NCBI GenBank assembly: GCA_000733415.1
Contig: KL662192.1
Span: 192,816 to 256,815, forward strand
Direction: 5' to 3'
Source of the DNA: [Leptolyngbya] sp. JSC-1
GTDB taxonomy: Bacteria > Cyanobacteriota > Cyanobacteriia > Elainellales > Elainellaceae
Length of the DNA stretch: 64,000 bases
The notes under the pieces were generated by a model that was not told where the DNA came from, did no database searches, and worked only from the letters and a program-made list of their open reading frames with translations. How positions within the stretch are numbered: the stretch's first letter is position 1; the number at the start of each line of letters is the position of its first letter. Positions 25,945 to 34,799 of this stretch are shown here, in pieces. The position numbers and the translations under genes were made by a program.

Positions 25945-26787
25945 TTAAGCTGCCGGAGGTAGAACAATGCGTTGGGCTAATCCTATTCGCTGTAAGACTA
26001 AAATCACCCACCAGGTCATATCAATTTCCCACCATTGCCATCCTGCTTTTGCCACATTGGGATAAGCATGGTGATTGTTATGCCATCCTTCTCCATAGGT
26101 TAAAATTGCTGCCCACCAGAGGTTACGCGAGTTATCGTCTGAGTCGTGGGTCCGGTAGCCGGTAATATGAGATGCCGAGTTGATCAACCAAGTGCTGTGC
26201 CAAAGTAGAACGGTTCTAACGAATACGCCATAAATTACAAATGACCAACCACCCAGCAGGTACAGTCCCATTGCGAGTGGAATTTGCAGCAACAGAAAAT
26301 AGCGATCGAGCCAGCGGTAAAAACCATCACGTGCCAGATCTGGTGCAAATTGTCGATTCGATTCATAGTCAAAAAACTCTGGGCGTTTGTAGAGCAACCA
26401 CCCCATGTGACTCCACCAAAAGCCCCGTTTCGCTGAGTAGGGATCTTTGTCTAGGTCTTCGGTGTATATATGATGTCTGCGATGTCCTGCAACCCAAAAG
26501 ATTGGGCCACCTTGCAAGGCTGCGGCTCCAATCAAAGCAATGACATACTCTAAAGCTTTGGGAACCTGAAGGCTGCGGTGCGTCAATAGCCGATGATACC
26601 CCAAACAAATGCCAATACTACCCAGCAGCCAGTGAAGAAAAATCGTTACTCCCAGCGCCGACCAGGAGAAAAACCAAGGGGCTAGTAACGCTAAAGCGTG
26701 AACCGCTACAAAAACACCGATGCTTGTCCAATTAATTACAAGCGGCTGACTAGACTGGCGGTCAGTCTCAATTCGATTGAAAATCAT
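25945..26787 (-). CDS. desC: Delta-9-type acyl-lipid/acyl-CoA desaturase
   Basis: About 280 residues with the three His boxes of membrane desaturases (HRLLTH, HRRHH, HNNHH) that bind the di-iron centre, and four membrane helices. It matches cyanobacterial DesC-type enzymes that put the first double bond at C9 of lipid-bound acyl chains using ferredoxin. The isoform is inferred. ATG 26787 has AGGA 5 nt upstream. Frames extended upstream run into a MITE inserted 31 bp before the start, so the promoter may lie inside or beyond the MITE. Confidence 0.88.
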   Translation of the reverse strand: MIFNRIETDRQSSQPLVINWTSIGVFVAVHALALLAPWFFSWSALGVTIFLHWLLGSIGICLGYHRLLTHRSLQVPKALEYVIALIGAAALQGGPIFWVAGHRRHHIYTEDLDKDPYSAKRGFWWSHMGWLLYKRPEFFDYESNRQFAPDLARDGFYRWLDRYFLLLQIPLAMGLYLLGGWSFVIYGVFVRTVLLWHSTWLINSASHITGYRTHDSDDNSRNLWWAAILTYGEGWHNNHHAYPNVAKAGWQWWEIDMTWWVILVLQRIGLAQRIVLPPAA

Positions 26788-26818
26788 GAAAGTCCTAATT
26801 GAATACACATTACATTTT

Positions 26819-26942
26819 GGCGTTGCTGAATGGTGGTATGAAACCGCGAGCAAAATGCTCGCACGATTAGATAACGATCCAGACAGTGTGAGCGTCTCGC
26901 TCAAGTTACTGATCAATCATCATTTGCTGATTCAGCAACACC
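26819..26942. mobile_element. MITE, family 1 copy B (124 bp), upstream of desC
   Basis: Ends are GGCGTTGCTGAAT (left) and ATTCAGCAACACC (right). A perfect 8-bp duplication TACATTTT flanks it (26811-26818, 26943-26950). The left end continues GGTGGTATGAA, as in copy A. The insertion lies 31 bp upstream of the desaturase start codon. Confidence 0.9.
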
Positions 26943-26950
26943 TACATTTT

Positions 26951-27332
26951 AATTGGGCAATGACCTAGGGGTAGTGGACTAAACCCCTCGTCTAGTCTGC
27001 GTGAGCAAACTTCCCCAATTAGCCCGAGATTGACTCGCGGGCGAGAGAACTACAAAGTCAAAAGCTAGATTGGTACATAACTCTGAACAGACCCTCAACT
27101 ACAGTCCAAATCCGATTACAACTAAAACCAGAGCATTGTTCCAATTTGTGAACCTATAGTTACAAGTTTATAGATCTATACCTAAACTTATAACCTTTAC
27201 TGCAAGCTAAATTCATAGGGACAGAACTATCTACTATAAAGAGTTCTGCTGCATTCTATTCCCTTACTCTATATTTTTTGCTCAAGACTACTGAGGCTCA
27301 CATCGGCTGCTCTAGAATTATATGCTTTAGCC
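26951..27332. other. Intergenic region
   Basis: About 380 bp, AT-rich, downstream of rpsU and upstream of the MITE and desC. No repeat or gene recognised. Confidence 0.4.
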
Positions 27333-27518
27333 CTAGCGAAACTTCCTTTTACGCTTCTTGTGCTTAGCTAGCGCTTTTCGCTTTTGCTTTTCGTTCGGCG
27401 TTTCAAAGTGGCGATGCTTCCTCATGTCTGGGAAAATTTCTGCTTTAACAACCTTTCGTTTAAATCGACGCAACGCTGACTCGAGACCTTCATCCTCACC
27501 CAGAATCACTTGAGTCAT
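27333..27518 (-). CDS. rpsU: 30S ribosomal protein S21
   Basis: The 61-residue protein (MTQVILGEDEGLESALRRFK) has the S21 N-terminal helix and the basic tail KRKALAKHKKRKRKFR. It binds the 30S platform near the 16S 3' end and aids initiation. AAGGAGAT precedes the ATG. It lies about 160 bp downstream of the RRM-protein gene on the same strand, the known rbp-rpsU arrangement of cyanobacteria. A hairpin lies between them. Confidence 0.95.
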   Translation of the reverse strand: MTQVILGEDEGLESALRRFKRKVVKAEIFPDMRKHRHFETPNEKQKRKALAKHKKRKRKFR

Positions 27519-27552
27519 CTAATCTCCTTGCAATCTAAATAAACTCAGGCCG

Positions 27553-27614
27553 AAGTTTGAAAGCTGCTTACTGCCTGCTTACTGCCAAGCAGCCGCTCTC
27601 CAGCTTTCAAACTT
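27553..27614 (-). terminator. Hairpin between rbp and rpsU
   Basis: AAGTTTGAAAGCTG (27553-27566) and CAGCTTTCAAACTT (27601-27614) form a perfect 14-bp stem. The loop contains a tandem TGCTTACTGCC pair. Its place between co-oriented genes suggests an attenuator, a partial terminator or a processing signal. Confidence 0.65.
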
Positions 27615-27676
27615 GAAACGCCTAAAGCGCTGACGGTTTGCCTTTTGAGGTTTGTCTTTTGATTTGACTGTCGAGT

Positions 27677-27973
27677 TTAGTAGCGCCTAGCAACACCGCC
27701 CCTATTTCCCCAACCAGAAGAGTCTCTTTCTGCGCGGGGTCTGGCCTTATTTACCTTCAGATCACGCCCCATCCATTCGCTACCATCAAGTGCAGCAATC
27801 GCAGCGGTCTCTTCTGCCTCGTTTTCCATTTCGACGAAGGCAAATCCACGCATACGCCCTGTTTCCCGCTCTGTTGGCAACTGAACGCGCGTAACAGTGC
27901 CGTATTCGGTAAAAGCCTGAGTCAAGTCTGCTTCAGTAGCTTTATAAGACAAATTACCCACGTAAATTGACAT
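27677..27973 (-). CDS. RRM RNA-binding protein (Rbp type)
   Basis: A single RRM in about 75 residues (RNP2 IYVGNL, RNP1 RGFAFVEM) followed by a short Gly/Arg tail (SSGWGNRGGVARRY). These are the cyanobacterial Rbp proteins, often cold-induced, that bind RNA and affect mRNA localisation or stability. GGAGA lies 7 nt before the ATG. The divergent spacer of about 170 bp to the pentapeptide gene is long enough for a regulatory 5' leader. Confidence 0.93.
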   Translation of the reverse strand: MSIYVGNLSYKATEADLTQAFTEYGTVTRVQLPTERETGRMRGFAFVEMENEAEETAAIAALDGSEWMGRDLKVNKARPRAERDSSGWGNRGGVARRY

Positions 27974-28146
27974 AGCGGTTTCTCCAAAATCGTCAGGACG
28001 GTGTAGTGTAGAGAATTAGATTCGGAGAAACGCTTGTGGGACGAATTACACACCCGAAAATAAGCCTTATAGAGAGCTTAACACAAAATTGACATAGCGG
28101 GACGGAAAAGCAGAAAAGAGTAAGAGAATTACGCTAGAGTTGTAGT

Positions 28147-28431
28147 ATGAACGTAACTGAACTTCGAATGCTATTGGCAGTAGGAGAACAAGATTTCCAG
28201 ACTATTGATCTTAGCTCTGCTAATCTTAGCTGTATTGATTTGAGGGGTAAAAATCTCTCAAAAGCCAATTTACGCCATGCTAATTTGCGCTGGGCCGACT
28301 TGCGCCAAACCAATTTGCACGGAGCCGATTTAAGAGGGGCTGACTTGAGCTGGGCTAGGCTAGAAGGTGCTGATTTGAGTTCGACCAAGTTAAAAGGAGC
28401 CAAGATGCCCGATGAAACGGTTCATGGCTAA
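28147..28431 (+). CDS. Short pentapeptide-repeat protein
   Basis: Of 94 residues, about 15-90 are tandem A(D/N)Lxx pentapeptides (LSSANLSCIDLRGKNLSKAN continuing to LKGAKM), which fold as a short right-handed quadrilateral beta-helix. No signal peptide. Such proteins act by surface mimicry or scaffolding; no partner is encoded nearby. Confidence 0.8.
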   Translation: MNVTELRMLLAVGEQDFQTIDLSSANLSCIDLRGKNLSKANLRHANLRWADLRQTNLHGADLRGADLSWARLEGADLSSTKLKGAKMPDETVHG

Positions 28432-28587
28432 ACAGGTTTATGGCTAAACAACCCTGAATCAATCAACAGAATTAGTGATCAGCTAATCGAATCATTAAAA
28501 AAGCATTTCTTTACAACATTTCAGCCAGCCTTCCGTTACCCTGAGTAAGTAAGCTAATCCAATCTTGCAAGTTTTAGGAGAATTATC

Positions 28588-29073
28588 ATCGCTACAAAAC
28601 AACTGATTAATCGGCAAATTAAATCCGCTCAGGTGCTTCTAATCGATCACGAGAATAACAACCGTGGTTTGGTAGATACTGGTGAAGCTCTCAGCCTTGC
28701 TGAAACTGCCAAGCTTGATCTAGTCATTGTTTCTGAAGGCAAAGAAATTCCGGTGGCTAAGATCCTAGACTATGGCAAGCACCAGTACCAACAGAAAAAA
28801 CGGCGGCATTCTAGCGCTAGAACTACTGTTAAAGAGATTAGGTTGCGTCCTAATGTTGGTGAATCGGATTACAGCCTGCGGATTAGCAGAACTATTGAGT
28901 GGCTAGAGAAAGGGCATTCGGTTAAATTTCAGGTACGTTTACGCGGGCGTGAACATCAAAATCGCGATCGTGCGATAGATCTAATTGATCGAATTGTTAC
29001 TGATCTATCCCAAGCGGGTAAAGTGCAAACCCTAGATAAACGCTCGTTAATTGTGCAGATAATTCCCTGCTAA
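28588..29073 (+). CDS. infC: Translation initiation factor IF-3, probable AUC start
   Basis: The protein has the IF3_N (INRQIKSAQVLLIDHENNNR, EALSLAETAKLDLVIVS) and IF3_C domains (KEIRLRPNVGESDY, VRLRGREHQ). IF-3 binds the 30S subunit and controls start-codon choice. No ATG fits: the frame back to the domain start contains ATT-ATC-ATC, and the third codon (ATC, 28588) lies 7 nt after AGGAG (28576-28580). infC is the classical gene with a rare AUU/AUC start that allows self-control. A GTG at 28633 would delete the conserved N-terminal INRQIKSAQ strand. The diverged C-domain suggests it may be a second IF-3. Confidence 0.85.
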   Translation: MATKQLINRQIKSAQVLLIDHENNNRGLVDTGEALSLAETAKLDLVIVSEGKEIPVAKILDYGKHQYQQKKRRHSSARTTVKEIRLRPNVGESDYSLRISRTIEWLEKGHSVKFQVRLRGREHQNRDRAIDLIDRIVTDLSQAGKVQTLDKRSLIVQIIPC

Positions 29074-29682
29074 ATTCTTTTACTGAAGTTATTAGCAAGC
29101 GCGTGGCAACTTAAACTGCGATTACTGGGGTGCTACGTGCTCTGCTTCAGCATTGCATAATTGTTATTGCATTATCATTGGTTATTCGTTGAAGCACACA
29201 AAGCACTAATGATGATTGTACTAATGATAATTGTACTAGTGACTAAGCACCAAGAACTTTACTTCACCAGAGGGGAAAAGGCTGTAGCTCCAATGTAAAG
29301 ATTAAATTTAATCGTTCAATATTAATCTCTAGTCTGAGTTTCTGCTATACGCTATAGCTAGTTGGTTAGAAAAAACAGTATTTATTCACCGAGTTATCTA
29401 GGCAGTGTTTTAAAACCTTTTGATCCCCCCAGCCCCCCTATCTCCCTGCAGAGATGAACCTTCGGCCTAGAACAAAGGCGAAGCCCGTGCACCAGCACAT
29501 ACCGACAAGAAGTGGCTTGAAGTCTCCCTATAATGGCAACTGCGGCATACCCTACGGGAAGCGAGCAACAAGAGAAGGGGGTTCGAAAGGCTACTGCAAT
29601 GACAAAAGAATGACAAAAGGGTTTTAAAACACGTCCTAGGTTTTAAGCATTAGCAGAAAATCGTTAACAAAAAGAGGTTATG
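29074..29682. other. Intergenic region with a MITE
   Basis: About 600 bp. A 240-bp TIR element fills 29398-29639; the first 320 bp hold near-repeats (ATGATTGTACTAATGATAATTG) around 29211-29240 and no gene. Confidence 0.5.
29398..29639. mobile_element. MITE, family 2, with long TIRs and TA flanks
   Basis: Left end CTAGGCAGTGTTTTAAAACC (continuing TTTTG) and right end inverted CTAGGACGTGTTTTAAAACC (continuing CTTTTG) match at about 23 of 25 positions. If read as TA | GG..CC | TA, the flanks fit a TA target as in IS630/Tc1-type insertions. The interior has no transposase. Confidence 0.8.
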
Positions 29683-29880
29683 ATGATTAACTCAGATGTT
29701 TATACTCTCGAAGTCCTTCCAGGCACCCGTAATCATAAAGGGTATTTTGTTCAAGACACGGCCTACAAGCTAATTGCAATTGACCAAGCTGGCTGGGCAT
29801 TGATCTGCATGGATGAAATGAGTTGCCACTATGTAGACCCTGACAACCTGCGCGAGATGGTTGCTCCTGTCGATGATTAG
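29683..29880 (+). CDS. Small conserved-looking hypothetical protein
   Basis: About 65 residues (MINSDVYTLEVLPGTRNHKG), compact, no signal or membrane segment, two Cys. GAGG lies 5 nt before ATG 29683 (ATG 29680 is too close). I recognise no family. It is a lone gene between a MITE and a convergent membrane-protein gene. Confidence 0.5.
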   Translation: MINSDVYTLEVLPGTRNHKGYFVQDTAYKLIAIDQAGWALICMDEMSCHYVDPDNLREMVAPVDD

Positions 29881-29915
29881 AGTTGTCTAGTCTCAGTAGA
29901 GATTGAGAAGAGCAA

Positions 29916-30368
29916 CTATATGCCTTTCTCGCTTGGCAGAATGAAGAGATCAACGTATTCTCCAATTCCCAAACCGATGATGGCAACTGTGATCAGCACG
30001 CTCCATAGGTAGCGCTTCCGCATCGTCAAAGCTTGGATCTCCTGCCAAGCTAACAAAGTAGTTAGCATTGGGATGACCATTAGAGGAACCAACATTGGAA
30101 ATATGGCGATTAAGGCAGTAAGTATACTAATGGTGAGGGCAATCAGCAAGACCTGGGGTAAATAACCAAAGAGTCCTTCAAACCACGGAGTACTGCTCCA
30201 AGCAAACGCCACAGCCGCAACAGCAATCAAAATTCCTATAAATAGAAAAATGTAATAAACCGACAACTGCCATCCGACTAGGGCATAGGACAACCAAAGC
30301 AAACCGAGAGACAGCAGTGGCATTGTAGGGAAGGTTTGGGTTTTGATCTTGAAGTTATTACTATACAT
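29916..30368 (-). CDS. Hypothetical membrane protein
   Basis: 150 residues with four to five predicted membrane helices (LLSLGLLWLSYALVG, YYIFLFIGILIAVAAVA, VLLIALTISILTALIAIFP, and ITVAIIGLGIGEY). No recognised domain. It lies about 60 bp downstream of the hydrolase-like gene in the same direction, so a shared transcript is possible. Confidence 0.6.
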   Translation of the reverse strand: MYSNNFKIKTQTFPTMPLLSLGLLWLSYALVGWQLSVYYIFLFIGILIAVAAVAFAWSSTPWFEGLFGYLPQVLLIALTISILTALIAIFPMLVPLMVIPMLTTLLAWQEIQALTMRKRYLWSVLITVAIIGLGIGEYVDLFILPSEKGI

Positions 30369-30429
30369 CGGTGCCTCAGAAGCTAAAAATTATCGTGAGA
30401 ATGTCAGCTGACGTAATTCAGTCTATGAT

Positions 30430-31440
30430 TCAATCCTGGTGAGAATTACCAGATTGGCTGCTCCAGAACGGCAGTTGATTCACCTGCTCTAGCGTCAGCT
30501 CTACATAGGCCATTTGGCTGGAGGGTTCGGTAGCAGTGCCGAAATAGCCCTCTGGTCCGTCGTGGGTATGGGGACCGCTGATCTGAGTCCTATAACGACC
30601 TTCTCGGCGGGCACGGTTAATCGGAGAACCAACAGTCCAACTCCAGCGGGATGGAAACAAAATGCGGGGAATATCTTCAACCCAGTCGCGTTTTCCCTCT
30701 AGATGATAGACTGCCTCTGCCTCTGCAAATCCGGCTTCACCATCAAATGCACCCCCTGCCGATATGACAATCAACCGCACATTCAGCCATTCTTCTAAGA
30801 AAGGAACGGCTCCCAATGCCACTTGTGCTCCACCGCTGGTGCCAATCAAAATCACCTGCAAGGGTTCGGCTGCTGAAATCGGATGGGCGGCATTCATGCG
30901 ATCCACAATCGCATCGGCAATGCCCTGATTATAAACCTTGCCATAGCGGTCGTCTGCCGAAATCGCAAAGCGCCAGAGATTGCGAATCTTGATCAGCACG
31001 TCGGCCTCCTTGAGCCAGCCTTCGGCATGTTCAGCCGCATCCCAAAGCGGAGCCAAAAACCGATCTCCAGCTAGGTCTTTGTTGGCTGCTGAATAGGGAA
31101 AGACATCGCGGACCGTGACACAATTGGGACGAAGCTGCTCCAGACGATCTAAGAAGAATTCTTCTCCGGGCGTGAGCTGATCCACCGAGTAATCGCCTAC
31201 TCCTGTCAAAAATACAACATAACAATTGATAGAATGCGCTGTTGTTTTTGGAGGATTGCGCTCAAGTAGACGCTGTTGCCGCTTGAAACCAAGGGACTCG
31301 GAGCTTTGGTTGAGCCACCAGACTAGAGTTCCCACGGGTGCTAGCATTCCCCAGAGTAGTACTAGAAATCCAGCTAGCAATACTAGGTTCCAGGTGCTGC
31401 TCCGCAGCCAAGCCAGCATTTGCGAGAACAATCTCAACAT
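30430..31440 (-). CDS. Membrane-anchored alpha/beta-hydrolase-like protein
   Basis: About 336 residues with an N-terminal membrane helix (about 12-35, WNLVLLAGFLVLLWGMLAPVG) and a Ser-hydrolase-like core with a nucleophile elbow GTSGGAQVAL and C-terminal SGPHTHDGPEGYFG containing candidate catalytic His. Catalysis is inferred from the elbow. I used ATG 31440, since the upstream 31 residues of the longer frame have no family-like character. Divergent from the Yip1-like gene (98-bp spacer). Confidence 0.7.
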   Translation of the reverse strand: MLRLFSQMLAWLRSSTWNLVLLAGFLVLLWGMLAPVGTLVWWLNQSSESLGFKRQQRLLERNPPKTTAHSINCYVVFLTGVGDYSVDQLTPGEEFFLDRLEQLRPNCVTVRDVFPYSAANKDLAGDRFLAPLWDAAEHAEGWLKEADVLIKIRNLWRFAISADDRYGKVYNQGIADAIVDRMNAAHPISAAEPLQVILIGTSGGAQVALGAVPFLEEWLNVRLIVISAGGAFDGEAGFAEAEAVYHLEGKRDWVEDIPRILFPSRWSWTVGSPINRARREGRYRTQISGPHTHDGPEGYFGTATEPSSQMAYVELTLEQVNQLPFWSSQSGNSHQD

Positions 31441-31538
31441 ACTATAAATAGAAAAAGTAAAAGCAGTAAAAGTAAGATTGCAGCAAAAGATACTGTGGAG
31501 TTTATCGAACCAGAGGTCGCTGTATCCTGTCATCCTTC

Positions 31539-32108
31539 ATGAGTCGTAATTTTACCCATTCCAAGCAGCCAGAAGCTTCTGTTAGCGTTAAAACGACGCT
31601 TCGCCATGCCTTAGCGCTAAATACCCACTTTTATGATGATGCTCACTGCATTCCCCACAGTCGTTGCCTTGCCCGTCGGATTGTAGTTTTGGCTGCTATC
31701 TCCCATGCTGCCGGCAGCTTGGTGATTTTGCTGCTGACTCGAGCTAGTCCGCCACTGCTGCTGTTTGGGACATTATTAAACGGTTTCAGCGTGGCTGCTG
31801 GTTACTACCTGTGGACTTTTGCCATCTGGAAGATTGGACAATGGCTGAAACCAATCGATCCCACCTATGATGATTTGCTTAGCCCGATTGGGTTTGCCTA
31901 TGCGCCCCAGGTTTTCAATTTTCTCACTCTAATTCCCTTGCTTGGCCGACCGATTGGGCTGGTTCTGGCGGTCTGGAGTTTGCTAGCGGTGGTAGTCGCT
32001 ATTCGGGAAGGATTGGATATCAACACTCGCAGCGCTGTCGTGATTAGCCTTTTGTCCTGGGTGCCTTTACAAGTTGGAATTGGTGCAATCCAACTGTTGG
32101 TCCAGTAG
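31539..32108 (+). CDS. Yip1-domain-like membrane protein
   Basis: 189 residues with five predicted membrane helices after a 45-residue hydrophilic N-terminus. The pattern FAIWKIGQWL-PIDPTYDDLLSPIGFAYAPQVFNFL resembles bacterial Yip1/YIPF-type proteins, where the PxxY-APQ-type segment is typical. Role unknown; it is followed after about 100 bp by an AI-2E family gene on the same strand. Confidence 0.7.
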   Translation: MSRNFTHSKQPEASVSVKTTLRHALALNTHFYDDAHCIPHSRCLARRIVVLAAISHAAGSLVILLLTRASPPLLLFGTLLNGFSVAAGYYLWTFAIWKIGQWLKPIDPTYDDLLSPIGFAYAPQVFNFLTLIPLLGRPIGLVLAVWSLLAVVVAIREGLDINTRSAVVISLLSWVPLQVGIGAIQLLVQ

Positions 32109-32212
32109 CTTTGCTTGAGATCGGAACAATTCGCCACCTTAGATAGACGACAGATTGTAGCATCCCAGCGAAATTTCAAATAGGAGAAGGGCCAGAGGAC
32201 CCCTAAACCCCA

Positions 32213-33295
32213 ATGGATAAACCAACCGCAGATCAATCTTGGAATCACTTGTGGAATCAACTCAGTAATGCCAAGCTTGTTCGCTATCTGTTGCTGTTTG
32301 CTTTAGCTTGGGCCATTGTTCAGGTGCTGGCCTATTTTGAAACAGTTCTGATTATCTTTATTTTTGCTGCCATCCTGGCCTTTTTGCTCAGCTATCCGGT
32401 GCAGTGGGTGTCGCGCCATATGCCCCACTGGCTGGCGGTGATGATTGTGTTTCTGCTCAGCCTGTTGGTTTTGGGTGGTTTGATTGCCACCCTAGGCTTG
32501 ACGATTCTCTCGCAAGCGCAGCAGCTTCTAGAGCAGGTGCCCCAACTATTTAACTTTGCCATCGAACGGTTGGACGACCTCCAGTCGCTGTTAAAACGCT
32601 GGAACTTTAATGTTGATTTCAGCACTGTTGAGGCCCAACTGCGAGAGCAGGCGCTTTCGACGCTTGGCGTTGGCTTTGCAACGTTACAAAACCTGCTGTT
32701 CAGCCTCCTGGATTTGATTTTGATTGCGGTCGTAGCGTTTTTTATGCTGCTAGACGGAGAGCGGCTATGGAAGTTTGTGGTGCGCATCTTTCCACCCCAT
32801 ATGCGGCAGGATGTAACTGTGGCAATTCAAAAAAACTTTCTCGGCTTTTTCTGGGGACGCTTATTGCTGTCGATCTTCTTTGGGATCTCGGCATTTCTAG
32901 TATTTGTACTGTTGGATATTCCCTATGCCGTAGTTATGGCAGCCATTGTAGGTGTATTTGATCTGATTCCAGGAATTGGCGCAACGCTGGGCATTAGTTT
33001 GGTCTGTCTGATTATTTTACCTCAAGGCATCTGGCTCAGTTTGAAGGTACTAGTGGGTTGTATTTTGTTGCAGCAGGTCGAAGAAAATCTACTGATGCCC
33101 CGAATTATGCAGGGGTCGATCAATATGAATCCGGTTGTGATGTTTTTTGCCCTTTTAGTGGGCGCTAGGATCGCGGGACTTGTGGGCGTGTTTTTGTCAA
33201 TTCCTGTCGCTGGCGTATTGATTAGCCTGTTTGATATTGATGCTATGCGGGGCGAAGCCGAATTAGAGGAGTCCGCATGCCAAGACAAAACCTAG
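32213..33295 (+). CDS. AI-2E family transporter (PerM-like) 1
   Basis: A 360-residue AI-2E family protein: N-terminal helix pair, a long periplasmic segment (about 80-150), then five helices containing VGVFDLIPGIGATLG and QQVEENLLMPRIMQGSINMNP, the family signature. Family members export small molecules or ions (AI-2, Na+/H+ in some); the substrate is not predictable here. It converges with a second family member 14 bp away. Confidence 0.92.
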   Translation: MDKPTADQSWNHLWNQLSNAKLVRYLLLFALAWAIVQVLAYFETVLIIFIFAAILAFLLSYPVQWVSRHMPHWLAVMIVFLLSLLVLGGLIATLGLTILSQAQQLLEQVPQLFNFAIERLDDLQSLLKRWNFNVDFSTVEAQLREQALSTLGVGFATLQNLLFSLLDLILIAVVAFFMLLDGERLWKFVVRIFPPHMRQDVTVAIQKNFLGFFWGRLLLSIFFGISAFLVFVLLDIPYAVVMAAIVGVFDLIPGIGATLGISLVCLIILPQGIWLSLKVLVGCILLQQVEENLLMPRIMQGSINMNPVVMFFALLVGARIAGLVGVFLSIPVAGVLISLFDIDAMRGEAELEESACQDKT

Positions 33296-33309
33296 GTCTA
33301 GACACAAGC

Positions 33310-34338
33310 CTAAGCAGACTCCTGCTGCCATTTGTCGAGGATATCTTTGAACAGAGCTTCTTCAATCCAAATTTTGGCAACTACCGCTAATGGTAAAGCC
33401 ATAACTAGTCCCAGTGCTCCGAAGAAAGTAGTAAAGAAGAGTTGGGACGTTAATGTAATGGCTGGCAACAGAGATACCTGATTGGCCATCACAGTCGGGG
33501 TAAGCCAATAGCTCTCGATATTTTGAATCACAATGTAAAGAATTAGCACGGCAAGGGCCTTCCACGGGGCATCCAGAAATCCAATCGTCATCGGCAGCAC
33601 TACACTCAATGTGGGGCCAATATTGGGGATGAAATTCAGCAATCCCGCTAAAACCGCATGGGCTAGGGCTAATGGCACCCGTAACAGCCATAATCCTAAG
33701 CCACTTAAGGTCGCAATAAAAACCATTTCAATTAGTGCACCTGTGGTCCATGCACCTAGTCCATCAGCACAGCGAGTCAGAATTTCATCGACACGATGGC
33801 GGTAAAACGATGGGAAAAACCGGATGAATACCTGTCGGTAGGGCTGCGGATTGGCCAACAACATCAACGTCAACACGAGCACCAGCAGCAACTGGGCTAG
33901 GAATGTAATTGAAGTAGAAAAGAAATCAAGCATGCGTTGCAGTAGATTGGCCCCCAGCGGTTGAATTTGCCGAATCAACCCGGTGGCATCAGGAATCTCT
34001 GGCAATCTAGGACCGAAGCGATCTTCTAACCAATTAATGCCCAATTGAATTTGTTCTAACCCAAGCGGTAACAGGGCGATCAGGTCCTGAAACTGCTCGA
34101 TGAAAGGTGGCACGATCAGCAGAAAAATAAAGATAAAAACACCACCGACTATTGCCAGACTTAGCAGAACTGCGCCGGTCCGCTTTAATCGCGAGCGTTG
34201 AAATCGCTGAACTAGATGGTTGATCGCAGTTGCTAGTACAATTGCTGTAAACACGAGCAGCAACAGTTGGCGAATTCGCCACATAACGTAGAGCGAAACT
34301 ATCAGCGCGATAATTCCCAACCATTGCCCCATTTTCAT
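33310..34338 (-). CDS. AI-2E family transporter (PerM-like) 2
   Basis: 342 residues with the same topology as its neighbour: N-terminal helices (LLLLVFTAIVLATAINHLV), a loop region, and the signature LLNFIPNIGPTLSVVLP followed by VIQNIESYWLTPTVMANQVSL. It is tail-to-tail with transporter 1. Sequence identity between them is low, so this is an old paralogue pair, not a recent duplication. Confidence 0.92.
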   Translation of the reverse strand: MKMGQWLGIIALIVSLYVMWRIRQLLLLVFTAIVLATAINHLVQRFQRSRLKRTGAVLLSLAIVGGVFIFIFLLIVPPFIEQFQDLIALLPLGLEQIQLGINWLEDRFGPRLPEIPDATGLIRQIQPLGANLLQRMLDFFSTSITFLAQLLLVLVLTLMLLANPQPYRQVFIRFFPSFYRHRVDEILTRCADGLGAWTTGALIEMVFIATLSGLGLWLLRVPLALAHAVLAGLLNFIPNIGPTLSVVLPMTIGFLDAPWKALAVLILYIVIQNIESYWLTPTVMANQVSLLPAITLTSQLFFTTFFGALGLVMALPLAVVAKIWIEEALFKDILDKWQQESA

Positions 34339-34799
34339 ATCAATTCTTGGCGGCTATTCTCTAACAGTTGCGTTGATGCTAGAACAGTAATTACAAAAGT
34401 CACTCACCATCATAATATGCCAATTTGATTGCTTAAGCATTGTCACTTTTTAGTCACCTTTGCTGTTCAAACTGTAAGTAAATTGATAAACAAATAAAAT
34501 CTGCTTTCCTGAGCATTACGATCTCTTTCCAACGGAGGAAGACAATCAGCATGACATCATTATTTGCTTAGGGTACGTTTGCTTAGATTTGCCTGGAATA
34601 CATCACCGTGACGTTTAAGACATGTTGCACTCAATTCTGGCTATCCACTCAGCTAATCAACCAATTCATATCAGGTATCCGAAAAGTTGGAACAGCACTG
34701 CTGATCTGGGGGCCAATAACCCATCGCTAAATTATTAATCAACGCTGACTCCTGACTCCAACTAACGATCAATATCCGCTCAACTAACCGAGGTAAATT
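34339..34799. other. Divergent upstream region of the rhodopsin gene
   Basis: About 460 bp. GGAGGAAGAC (about 34534-34543) precedes ATG and a 6-codon frame (MTSLFA, stop near 34571), a strong ribosome-binding site on a tiny open frame; it could be a leader peptide or decayed gene start. TTGCTTAAGCATT near 34426 is a partial palindrome. No gene seen. Confidence 0.4.

Noticed and set aside
26777..26968. 63-codon ORF on the + strand
   Set aside because: It reads through the MITE upstream of desC and is not a gene.
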